Notes under the pieces: generated by a model
Seen by the model: the letters and a program-made list of their open reading frames with translations, nothing else
What the model was told of the DNA's origin: nothing
Databases searched by the model: none
Position numbers and translations under genes: made by a program
Part shown: in pieces, positions 43,852 to 50,847 of the stretch
Numbering within the stretch: the first letter of the stretch is position 1
How the letters are laid out: each line of letters starts with the position of its first letter
Assembly: GCA_964369605.1 (NCBI GenBank)
Contig: CAYJFD010000014.1
Span: 1-50,847, forward strand
DNA: 50,847 nt
Reading direction: 5' to 3'
From: CAYJFD01 sp964369605
GTDB taxonomy: Bacteria; Bacteroidota; Bacteroidia; Bacteroidales; UBA932

Positions 43852-43854
43852 TTT

Positions 43855-44916
43855 CTAGTTTTTAATTAATATAACATTAGTATTGCTTGTGCTTTTGCTT
43901 AAGTGCTCCGTCCAGTATGGAACACAACTCTGATCTAAGCTTAACTCTAATTTTTTAGAGGCATTAGTCTCTCTGTCTGTCTGATTTCCACAGTATAAAT
44001 CATAATAACTTGATTCATCTAAAAACTTATCCTTTAAGTCTAACTCGCTTAAATGATTATTATAACAAGACAAATATTCTAAATCCTCATTCTTTGATAA
44101 ATCTAGTTCGTTTAATTGATTATCGTGGCATCTAAGCTGAAAAAGGCTCGGATTTCCTGATAAATCTAGCTCACTAAGCTGATTATCGAAGCAGTCAATC
44201 CTTATTAGTAGACCTGTTTTAGGTAAATTTAAGCTAGTAAGACGGTTCGATGGCACATAGACATTCTTCATCTTAGTATTTTTAGATAAATCTAATTCTA
44301 CGAAACTTCCGCCTGCTATTAGTTCCTCTAGATCATACTGCTTACTTAAATCAAGTGTCTTCAAATAGGTATTAATGAGAGTTAGTTCAGTAATTTTAGA
44401 TTTTTCTGGTAAATTCAGACTTGTTAGAGGGCTACTCGCTATACCTAATTTTGCCAGATTAGTTAAACCTGAAAGATCTAATAGGCTTAAGTTCGAACCA
44501 CCTATATTTAAATAACTGATATTAGACTCAGAAGCCACCTCAAGACAGTCAAGATTCATTACTAATTCAAGAACTACTGAATCTATTTTTTTAAACTCCT
44601 CAGAGATCTTAACTTCCTTAATTTCAGATGAAATTATTATAAGAGTACTTAAATTTTCAAATATAGATAATCCCTCTATGCTATAAATATCCAGTCTTTC
44701 TAATTTTAGTCTTCGTAGGTTCTCTCCTTTTTCGGTTAGATTTATCGTTTTATTTAATTCATCTACTTCGATGTACTCTTCCTCTACTAGATAAGCTCTT
44801 AGAGCATTATCTGCGATAGAATAGCTGTAATCTAAGTTAGGATTCACATTTATATCTCTTTCACAGCTTATAAAAAGGACGCTAAAGAGTAGTAACAAAT
44901 AAGTCGTTTTTTTCAT
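43855..44916 (-). CDS. Leucine-rich repeat lipoprotein (upstream paralogue)
   Basis: 353 residues from the start chosen at 44916, which places Cys18 of the lipobox (LFISC) at the same position as in the paralogue. An ATG two codons earlier (44922) is equally possible, and a longer reading from 44988 would overlap folC and spoil the signal peptide. LRR units of the NQLSELDLSGN type fill the rest. DNA for the first 90 or so residues is nearly identical to the downstream gene, while the repeat regions differ. Probably a tandem duplication with later divergence or gene conversion. Confidence 0.83.
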   Translation of the reverse strand: MKKTTYLLLLFSVLFISCERDINVNPNLDYSYSIADNALRAYLVEEEYIEVDELNKTINLTEKGENLRRLKLERLDIYSIEGLSIFENLSTLIIISSEIKEVKISEEFKKIDSVVLELVMNLDCLEVASESNISYLNIGGSNLSLLDLSGLTNLAKLGIASSPLTSLNLPEKSKITELTLINTYLKTLDLSKQYDLEELIAGGSFVELDLSKNTKMKNVYVPSNRLTSLNLPKTGLLIRIDCFDNQLSELDLSGNPSLFQLRCHDNQLNELDLSKNEDLEYLSCYNNHLSELDLKDKFLDESSYYDLYCGNQTDRETNASKKLELSLDQSCVPYWTEHLSKSTSNTNVILIKN

Positions 44917-44960
44917 TTTCATAATTTGAAAAGTTTTAGTTATTTTATTGAAATACGATA

Positions 44961-44989
44961 CAAAGATTATTATTATTATTATATGCAAA
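44961..44989 (-). promoter_or_regulatory. Putative promoter with an ATT trinucleotide tract for the LRR genes
   Basis: On the minus strand TTTG (44989-44986) is followed by an AAT repeat, five units at 44980-44966, and then by TTTG (44964-44961) as the end of a TA-N3-TTTG element. The spacing is about two bases short of consensus. The tract lies at the 3' end of folC. Confidence 0.4.
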
Positions 44990-46295
44990 TCAATGCCTCT
45001 GCAACTACAAACGAACTGCCTCCGACATAGAGTATATCCTGGGGTTTAAGTTTTTGTTTTGCTTGATTAAATGCGTCTTTTACAGGGAGTAGCACTTCTC
45101 CTTCAAGGTTTTTATCTTTTTTTATAATTATCTCAAGGCTAGATGCTGGTAGTGCTCTTGATCCTTCTGCATTTGTAAAATAGTAGTAGGCATCCTCTGG
45201 AAGGAAGCTAGATATTTTTTCTACATCCTTATCAGACACCATACCTATTAAAATATATAGTCGCGCATCTGGAAAGAATTCTTTCTTTGATTCGTATTCC
45301 CTCTGGAGCTGAGACATAGCACTTTCCATACCTTGCGGATTATGGGCGATGTCGCATATTATCTTTGGCATCTGAGAGAGTTCTTCCCATCTACCACGCA
45401 GCCCCGTTGCTACAGATGCTCGATAAAGTGACGCTATGATATTGTCCCACTGTGGGACGCTATTCCATTTTACAAATTCTCCTTTTTTGAAAAGTTCGTT
45501 TATTACAGTCAAAGCTGTTCTAACATTATATCGCTGATAGTCACCACGTAGATCCATTTGACTTGCATCGAACTCACTCTGTTCTAGGATGATATCGATT
45601 TGTTCATTGTTTGCACTGTGTATGAGCGGACTCTCCATCTGGGCACATATTTCTTGAAAAATAGGATGAAGCTCAAGAGCAATATCGCCTAAAATACAAG
45701 GGCGCGTTTTTTTGATAATGCCTGCCTTTTCTTTGGCTACTTCCTCAAGGGTAGAACCTAGTATATCACAGTGATCCAGACCGATAGAGGTAATAACGGT
45801 CATAATCGGATCGATTACATTTGTGGAGTCTAGTCTTCCTCCTAGCCCTGTCTCGATGATGGCATAGTCTACTTGAGCCGAGGCAAAGGCATCAAAGGCC
45901 ATTATCGTACATATCTCGAAGAAGGAGGGTTGATTCTTTTTAATGAATTTTTCATATTTCTTATAGAATTCTACCACAAATTCTTCTTTTACTAGCTCAC
46001 ATCTGCCAGCCTCTATAATTTTTATTCTTTCTCTGAAATCTTGTAGGTGCGGAGATGTAAAAAGTCCTACTCTATATCCCATTCCTGAGAGCATAGCAGC
46101 AAGCATACTGGAGGTTGAGCCCTTGCCATTTGTACCTGCTATATGTATACTCTTAAAATTCAAGTCTTTACGACCTGCTAATTCATTGAATTTTTGTGTT
46201 TTCTGAAGCCCTGGATGGTAGGCTTTTGAGCCTACTACCTGGAAAGAAGGGGCCTGAGAAAACAAGAGTTCTACTACTTCTTCGTAAGTATTCAT
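44979..46295 (-). CDS. folC: Folylpolyglutamate synthase/dihydrofolate synthase
   Basis: 438 residues from the ATG at 46295 (MNTYEEVVELLF), which matches the usual FolC start and has a promoter motif 15 bases upstream. A longer reading from 46337 would include that promoter. The P-loop GTNGKGST is at 54-61, followed by SPHLQDFRERI and the ETGLGGRLDSTNVI metal-binding segment. The C-terminal ligase domain has ICDIAHNPQGMESA. The enzyme adds glutamate to folates and may make dihydrofolate. It is divergent from purL, whose pathway uses formyl-tetrahydrofolate at other steps. Confidence 0.95.
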   Translation of the reverse strand: MNTYEEVVELLFSQAPSFQVVGSKAYHPGLQKTQKFNELAGRKDLNFKSIHIAGTNGKGSTSSMLAAMLSGMGYRVGLFTSPHLQDFRERIKIIEAGRCELVKEEFVVEFYKKYEKFIKKNQPSFFEICTIMAFDAFASAQVDYAIIETGLGGRLDSTNVIDPIMTVITSIGLDHCDILGSTLEEVAKEKAGIIKKTRPCILGDIALELHPIFQEICAQMESPLIHSANNEQIDIILEQSEFDASQMDLRGDYQRYNVRTALTVINELFKKGEFVKWNSVPQWDNIIASLYRASVATGLRGRWEELSQMPKIICDIAHNPQGMESAMSQLQREYESKKEFFPDARLYILIGMVSDKDVEKISSFLPEDAYYYFTNAEGSRALPASSLEIIIKKDKNLEGEVLLPVKDAFNQAKQKLKPQDILYVGGSSFVVAEALICI

Positions 46296-46309
46296 ATTAG
46301 ATTTTTCAG

Positions 46310-46317
46310 CAAATATA
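46310..46317 (-). promoter_or_regulatory. Promoter -7 element for folC
   Basis: On the minus strand TATATTTG matches TAnnTTTG, 15 bases before the folC ATG, which would give a very short leader. No clear -33 element is visible. Confidence 0.5.
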
Positions 46318-46377
46318 TACAATTTAAAAAAAATCACTATTTTTACAGATTATATTACATTAAAAAATTGATTAAAG

Positions 46378-49300
46378 ATGATTCTTTTCTTTCGTGCAAA
46401 AGGTGGCCCAGTAGTGGCTTTAGAGACTGATAGACAACTGAGTAATGAAAATATAGATGCCTTGATTTGGCTATTTTCTGAGGCTGACGCTAAGGAAGAT
46501 GCTAAAGCAAAGCTTATAGATGCTAAGGATATCGAGGGCACTTTTGTGGGCCCAAGAAGAGAAATGCTTACTCCTTGGAGTACTGCGGCATCAGAAATTA
46601 TGCAAAATATGAATATTGTCGGCACTGTTCGTGTTGAGGAATTTTTCGAAGTAGAGGGGGGAGATCAGAAGGAGGAAAGCCAGATCGCTCACGACAAAAT
46701 GCTTCAAAGGATTTATAGAGGCCTTAATCAAGACCTTTATACTATCGACAAGCAGGCTGAGGCTGTTGTTCACTTAGAAGACATCGCTGCTTATAACAAG
46801 CAAGAGGGTCTAGCTCTGTCTGACGAAGAGGTAGCTTACTTAGAAGATCTTAGTAAAAAGCTAAATAGACGTCTTACTGATAGTGAGGTATTTGGTTTCT
46901 CTCAGGTTAACTCCGAGCACTGTAGACACAAAATTTTTAATGGTACATTTATAATAGATGGCAAGGAGATGGAATCTTCTTTATTTAAGTTAATTAAGAA
47001 GACATCTGCTGAGCATCACGGGCGTATTATCTCGGCATATAAGGACAACTGTGCTTTTATAGACGGTCACACTCTTAGAATGTTTTATCCTAAGTCCGGC
47101 GACAAGCCTGATTTCTTCAAGATGAAGGAAGAGGCTACTGTTATCTCTTTAAAGGCTGAGACTCATAACTTCCCTACTACTGTTGAGCCTTTTAATGGCG
47201 CAGCTACTGGTAGTGGTGGAGAGATCAGAGACAGGATAGCTGGAGGTAAGGGATCCTTCCCTATTGCAGGAACTGCTGTATATATGACTTCTTATCCTCG
47301 TTTTGAGAATGAGATAACTCAAGACGCTCCTCGTACTTGGGAGCAAACTCCTGAGCGTCCTTGGCTATACCAGACTCCACAAGAAATATTAATCAAGGCA
47401 TCGAACGGTGCTTCTGATTTTGGAAATAAGTTTGGACAACCTCTTATCGTTGGTTCTGTATTGACTATGGAGCACCAAGAGGCTAGTTCAAGAGAAGTTT
47501 ATGGTTACGACAAGGTAATCATGCAAGCTGGAGGTATCGGCTTTGCGAAGAAAAGAGACTCTCTAAAGGATGAGCCAGCAGAGGGCGACAAGGTCGTTCT
47601 TCTAGGTGGAGACAACTACCGCATCGGTATGGGTGGTGGAGCTGTTTCATCTGTGGCTACTGGCGAGTATAATAATGCTATCGAGCTTAATGCCATTCAG
47701 CGTTCTAATCCTGAGATGCAAAAGAGGGCTTATAATGCTATTCGCGCCGTTGCTGAGAAGGAGGAGAATATCATTATCTCTGTTCACGATCACGGAGCAG
47801 GTGGCCACTTAAACTGTCTTTCTGAGCTAGTTGAGGCTAAGGGTGGACGCATCGATATCTCTAAGTTACCTGTTGGTGATCCTACGCTATCTGCGATGGA
47901 AATCATTGGTAATGAGAGTCAGGAGAGAATGGGTCTTGTAATGAAGGCTTGTGACACTGACGAGCTCCAGAGAATTGCTGAGCGTGAGAGGGCTCCTTTC
48001 TATGTTATCGGTGAGACAACTGGTGATATGAGATTCACTTTAAAGAATGAAAAGAACGGAGATACACCTATCGACCTTGCTCTTTCTGACATGTTCGGGT
48101 CTACTCCTAAAACTATAATGACGGATTCTAGTTCGGATATTAATGATAAGTTCTCGCCAATCGAGGTTTCGCTTGGCAATGCCACTTCTTCTGAGATCGT
48201 CTCGCATATTGAGCGCGTACTTCAGATAGAGTCGGTAGCTTGTAAGGACTGGTTGACAAACAAGGTTGACCGCTCGGTTACAGGTCTTATCGCTTGTCAA
48301 CAAACTGATGGCGAGCTTCAGTTACCTCTTAATAATCTAGGCGTTACTGCTATAGGTTATGATGATAAAGGTGGTATCGCGACATCACTTGGTCACGCTC
48401 CACTAGTGGGTATGATCGATCCAGGTGCTGGCTCTAGAATGGCTATTGCGGAAGCTCTTACTAATGTTATCTGGACTCCTCTTGAGGATAATCTAGGTGG
48501 TGTGTCTTTATCGGCTAACTGGATGTGGCCAGCGAAGAACCCTGGTGAGAATGCTAGATTGTATTCTGCTGTTAAGGCGGCTTCTGACTTTGCTTTAGAG
48601 CTTGGTATCAATATCCCTACTGGTAAGGATTCTATGTCTATGACTCAGAAGTATCCTAATGGCGACAAGGTTCAATCGCCTGGTACTCTTATCATTTCGA
48701 CTGTTGCAGCAGCTAGTTCTGTTTATGCTACTTTACATCCAACTATAGACTCTAAGGAAGATTCTTCTATTTTATATATTCCATTTACTAAGGAGATGAC
48801 CTTCCCTCTTGGTGGTTCAGCTTTTGCACAAACTATCAATAAGTTAGGCGATACAACTCCTGATATCAAGGATGCTAGTTATTTCAAATTATGTTTTGAA
48901 ACTCTTCAAGAAGTTATGTTCGACAAGCAGGCAAGCGCTGTTTTAGCTGGTCATGATGTGGCTTCTGGAGGTCTAGTTACTACTCTTTTGGAGATGTGTT
49001 TTTCTAGTGTGAATGCTGGTATGAATGTCAACATCTCTGAGTTAGGTAGCGCACAAGCATTATTCAGTGAGAGTCCTGCTATCGTTCTTCAGGTTAAAGA
49101 ATCCGAGAAAGCTAATTTTATCGCTGCTCTTGGTTCTGAGATTCGCGTCTTCGACCTTGGTAAGGTTAATCAAAGTGCTCAGGTAAATATCGATATTGCG
49201 CAAGCATCTACTTCTAATGCTGAGCAGACGACTACTCTTGCTCTTGATGTTAAGAGAATGAGGGGTCTTTGGTACCGTACTTCGTATTTATTTGACTCTC

Positions 49301-50181
49301 TTCAAATAGACCCAGCTTTAGCTAAGGAAAGATATGATAATTATGAGAATCAGGCACTTGAATATAAATTCCCAGAAGGTTTTGATGGCAAGGCTCCTGA
49401 GCTATTAAAGGACGGTGATCGTAAGTTCACTGCCGCTATCATCAGAGAGAAGGGTTCAAATGGTGATCGTGAGATGGCCTGGGCTTTTTATCTTGCAGGT
49501 TTTAATGTTAAGGATGTCCACGTTACTGACTTAACTTCTGGTAGGGAGACTCTTGAGGATGTTAATCTAATCGCTTTTGTTGGAGGTTTCTCTAACGCTG
49601 ATACTCTTGGTTCTGCTAAGGGCTGGGCTGGCGCACTATTATATAATGAGAAAGCTAAGTCAGCGATCGATAACTTCTATGCTCGTAAGGACACTCTAAG
49701 TCTTGGTATATGTAATGGTTGTCAACTTATGGCTGAACTAGGTCTTATCACTCCTACACAAAAGGAGGATTCTCCTAAGCTTAAACGCAATATCTCTCTT
49801 AAGCACGAATCTTCATTCGTAGGTGTAACTGTTGAGGCTTCGACTCCATCCATCCTTCTTTCATCTCTTAAGTCATCGAAGTTAGGGGTATGGATTTCAC
49901 ACGGCGAAGGCCGCTTTGCTTTCCCTAAACCTCTTTCAGAATACAACATCGCTTTAAGATATAACTACAATGCCTATCCAGCTAACCCTAACGGCTCACC
50001 AGAAGGTGTAGCAGCTGTATGTTCTAACGACGGACGTCACCTTGCGATGATGCCTCACCCAGAACGCTGTCTACGTCCATGGAACTGGGCTCACTATGAA
50101 AAAGGTCGTTCAAATGACACCATCACCCCATGGATAGACCTATTCACTAACGGAAGAATCTGGCTAGAAAATCAGAAATAA
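46378..50181 (+). CDS. purL: Phosphoribosylformylglycinamidine synthase, large single-chain type
   Basis: 1267 residues, the full-length form that unites PurS-like, AIRS-like and glutaminase domains. The linker region has LTDSEVFGFSQVNSEHCRHKIFNG. The first synthetase half has KAETHNFPTTVEPFNGAATG and GGEIRDR. The C-terminal glutamine amidotransferase has Cys1112 in LGICNGCQL and His1227 and Glu1229 in MMPHPERC. It converts FGAR, glutamine and ATP to FGAM, the fourth step of purine synthesis. It is divergent from folC across an 82-base gap, and a hairpin terminator follows. Confidence 0.97.
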   Translation: MILFFRAKGGPVVALETDRQLSNENIDALIWLFSEADAKEDAKAKLIDAKDIEGTFVGPRREMLTPWSTAASEIMQNMNIVGTVRVEEFFEVEGGDQKEESQIAHDKMLQRIYRGLNQDLYTIDKQAEAVVHLEDIAAYNKQEGLALSDEEVAYLEDLSKKLNRRLTDSEVFGFSQVNSEHCRHKIFNGTFIIDGKEMESSLFKLIKKTSAEHHGRIISAYKDNCAFIDGHTLRMFYPKSGDKPDFFKMKEEATVISLKAETHNFPTTVEPFNGAATGSGGEIRDRIAGGKGSFPIAGTAVYMTSYPRFENEITQDAPRTWEQTPERPWLYQTPQEILIKASNGASDFGNKFGQPLIVGSVLTMEHQEASSREVYGYDKVIMQAGGIGFAKKRDSLKDEPAEGDKVVLLGGDNYRIGMGGGAVSSVATGEYNNAIELNAIQRSNPEMQKRAYNAIRAVAEKEENIIISVHDHGAGGHLNCLSELVEAKGGRIDISKLPVGDPTLSAMEIIGNESQERMGLVMKACDTDELQRIAERERAPFYVIGETTGDMRFTLKNEKNGDTPIDLALSDMFGSTPKTIMTDSSSDINDKFSPIEVSLGNATSSEIVSHIERVLQIESVACKDWLTNKVDRSVTGLIACQQTDGELQLPLNNLGVTAIGYDDKGGIATSLGHAPLVGMIDPGAGSRMAIAEALTNVIWTPLEDNLGGVSLSANWMWPAKNPGENARLYSAVKAASDFALELGINIPTGKDSMSMTQKYPNGDKVQSPGTLIISTVAAASSVYATLHPTIDSKEDSSILYIPFTKEMTFPLGGSAFAQTINKLGDTTPDIKDASYFKLCFETLQEVMFDKQASAVLAGHDVASGGLVTTLLEMCFSSVNAGMNVNISELGSAQALFSESPAIVLQVKESEKANFIAALGSEIRVFDLGKVNQSAQVNIDIAQASTSNAEQTTTLALDVKRMRGLWYRTSYLFDSLQIDPALAKERYDNYENQALEYKFPEGFDGKAPELLKDGDRKFTAAIIREKGSNGDREMAWAFYLAGFNVKDVHVTDLTSGRETLEDVNLIAFVGGFSNADTLGSAKGWAGALLYNEKAKSAIDNFYARKDTLSLGICNGCQLMAELGLITPTQKEDSPKLKRNISLKHESSFVGVTVEASTPSILLSSLKSSKLGVWISHGEGRFAFPKPLSEYNIALRYNYNAYPANPNGSPEGVAAVCSNDGRHLAMMPHPERCLRPWNWAHYEKGRSNDTITPWIDLFTNGRIWLENQK

Positions 50182-50233
50182 ATACTCATAAATAATTATT
50201 GTTATCCAATAATAAAATATGATATAACAATTC

Positions 50234-50259
50234 ACAGCTAGGGATATTTCTCTAGCTGT
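50234..50259 (+). terminator. Stem-loop terminator after purL
   Basis: ACAGCTAG (50234-50241) and CTAGCTGT (50252-50259) pair around a ten-base loop, followed by TTC. It lies 53 bases after the purL stop. Confidence 0.6.
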
Positions 50260-50294
50260 TTCTATATCGCACTCCCACATCACCACACTCTCCC

Positions 50295-50582
50295 ACCCAA
50301 ATTAGCCAAAATTACTGAGCAAATCTGCAAAAGTGGCTTTTAAATGATGTTTTCTTCGACGTGCCTACCCAAACCAGCTAAAATCATCAAGCAAATCTGC
50401 AAAAATGGCTTTTAAATGGTGCTTTCTTCGACGTGCCTACCCAAACCAGCTAAAATCATCAAGCAAATCTTCAAAAGTGGCTTTTAAATGATGTTTTCTT
50501 CGACGTGCCTACCCAAACCAGCCAAAATCATCGAGCAAATCTGCAAAAGTGGCTTTTAAATGGTGTTTTCTTCGACGTGCCT
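50295..50582 (+). repeat. Tandem array B: four copies of a 72-bp unit
   Basis: Units start with ACCCAAA at 50295, 50367, 50439 and 50511, exactly 72 bases each. The shared core is AAATCTGCAAAAGTGGCTTT followed by TTCTTCGACGTGCC. All plus-strand frames are stopped within each unit, so it is non-coding there. Array A at 38812 has the same period and shares TCTGCAAAA, GCT and CGACG at equivalent positions. Confidence 0.9.
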
Positions 50583-50671
50583 ACGAAGGCTACGATTTAT
50601 TCGCTACCGAATATAAATCCAAGCCACAACTTTTTTCATACAAGCTAGCACTTCCCTCATTACACATCACC

Positions 50672-50741
50672 GCATTCCCACCCACCACGGAAGATTAATC
50701 TTAGGGCTAGCGCCATATTTTCCTTAGGTAGATGGGAATGC
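50672..50741 (+). repeat. Dispersed imperfect hairpin element, full copy
   Basis: GCATTCCCA (50672-50680) and TGGGAATGC (50733-50741) are perfect inverted ends. Between them the arms stay partly complementary (CACC with GGTAG, CGGAAGAT with ATTTTCC). Related partial copies lie at 32202-32240 and 39013-39082. Confidence 0.75.
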
Positions 50742-50777
50742 TTTCATTAATTCTCTCTCTTTAATGCTTCTATAGAT

Positions 50778-50847
50778 ATCTAAATCGACTAGAATCACCG
50801 AGCAAATCTGCAAAAGTGGCTTTTAAATGGTGTTTTCTTCGACGTGC
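50778..50847 (+). repeat. Fifth copy of the array B unit, cut by the window edge
   Basis: From 50804 the sequence repeats AAATCTGCAAAAGTGGCTTT and TTCTTCGACGTGC as in array B, with a less similar first third. It is separated from the array by 195 bases that hold the hairpin element. No gene is seen between 50583 and 50847. Confidence 0.85.

Noticed and set aside
46296..46377. purL promoter TATTTTTA in the folC/purL gap
   Set aside because: It lacks the final G of TAnnTTTG and has no upstream element, so the evidence is too weak to annotate.

Overview
The window is AT-rich chromosomal DNA from a member of the Bacteroidota, most likely order Bacteroidales; Porphyromonadaceae is plausible but less certain. 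The evidence is the TTTG/TAnnTTTG promoter motif upstream of many genes, the near absence of Shine-Dalgarno sequences, and phylum-typical genes and orders: parA-parB-DUF5683-mltD, recN-coaBC-rpoZ-like-bamD, a Bacteroidota-type omega subunit, an HhH/beta-barrel protein and many lipoproteins. A run of ten N at 8663-8672 marks an assembly gap.

Layout. (1) 1-12792 (+): the end of an exopolysaccharide/capsule locus. It has a truncated deacetylase-like protein, a hexapeptide-repeat acyltransferase, a NodB deacetylase, a compact acyl module (acyl carrier protein, SDR reductase, KAS III, MBOAT acyltransferase, SGNH partner), VanZ plus a broken VanZ copy, then Wza-like export lipoprotein, Wzc-like tyrosine kinase, its PHP phosphatase and an OmpA-family protein. 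(2) 12872-16242 (+): a PqqD-like protein, an ABC exporter, an HPr-kinase-like protein and a Ser/His signal-peptidase-like protease. This resembles the core of a RiPP maturation/export cluster, but no precursor or modifying enzyme is visible. A lipoprotein and an AbgT transporter follow. (3) 18448-27843 (-): housekeeping genes pepP, nagB, recN, coaBC, rpoZ-like, bamD, trxB, a Gate-domain membrane protein and a lipid kinase, closely spaced with several overlaps. (4) 27938-32192 (+): parA, parB, DUF5683, mltD-like; then on (-) an HhH/barrel protein and purE. (5) 34848-38765 (+): hpt, adk, obgE, PAP2 phosphatase, lplA. (6) 38766-42660: a 72-bp tandem repeat array, a MATE exporter, tRNA-Val(UAC), a gene remnant and a two-gene AAA ATPase/DUF4276 cassette that is probably anti-phage. 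(7) 42661-50181: two tandem LRR lipoproteins, folC, and divergent purL. (8) 50182-50847: a second 72-bp repeat array and a hairpin element.

The four most interesting items are the acyl module (inferred to make and transfer a short 3-hydroxyacyl group to surface polysaccharide), the PqqD/ABC/HPrK-like/protease operon, the ATPase-DUF4276 cassette, and a family of intergenic repeats. In that family, two arrays 11 kb apart share an identical 72-bp period and conserved blocks, and each is followed by the same type of imperfect hairpin.
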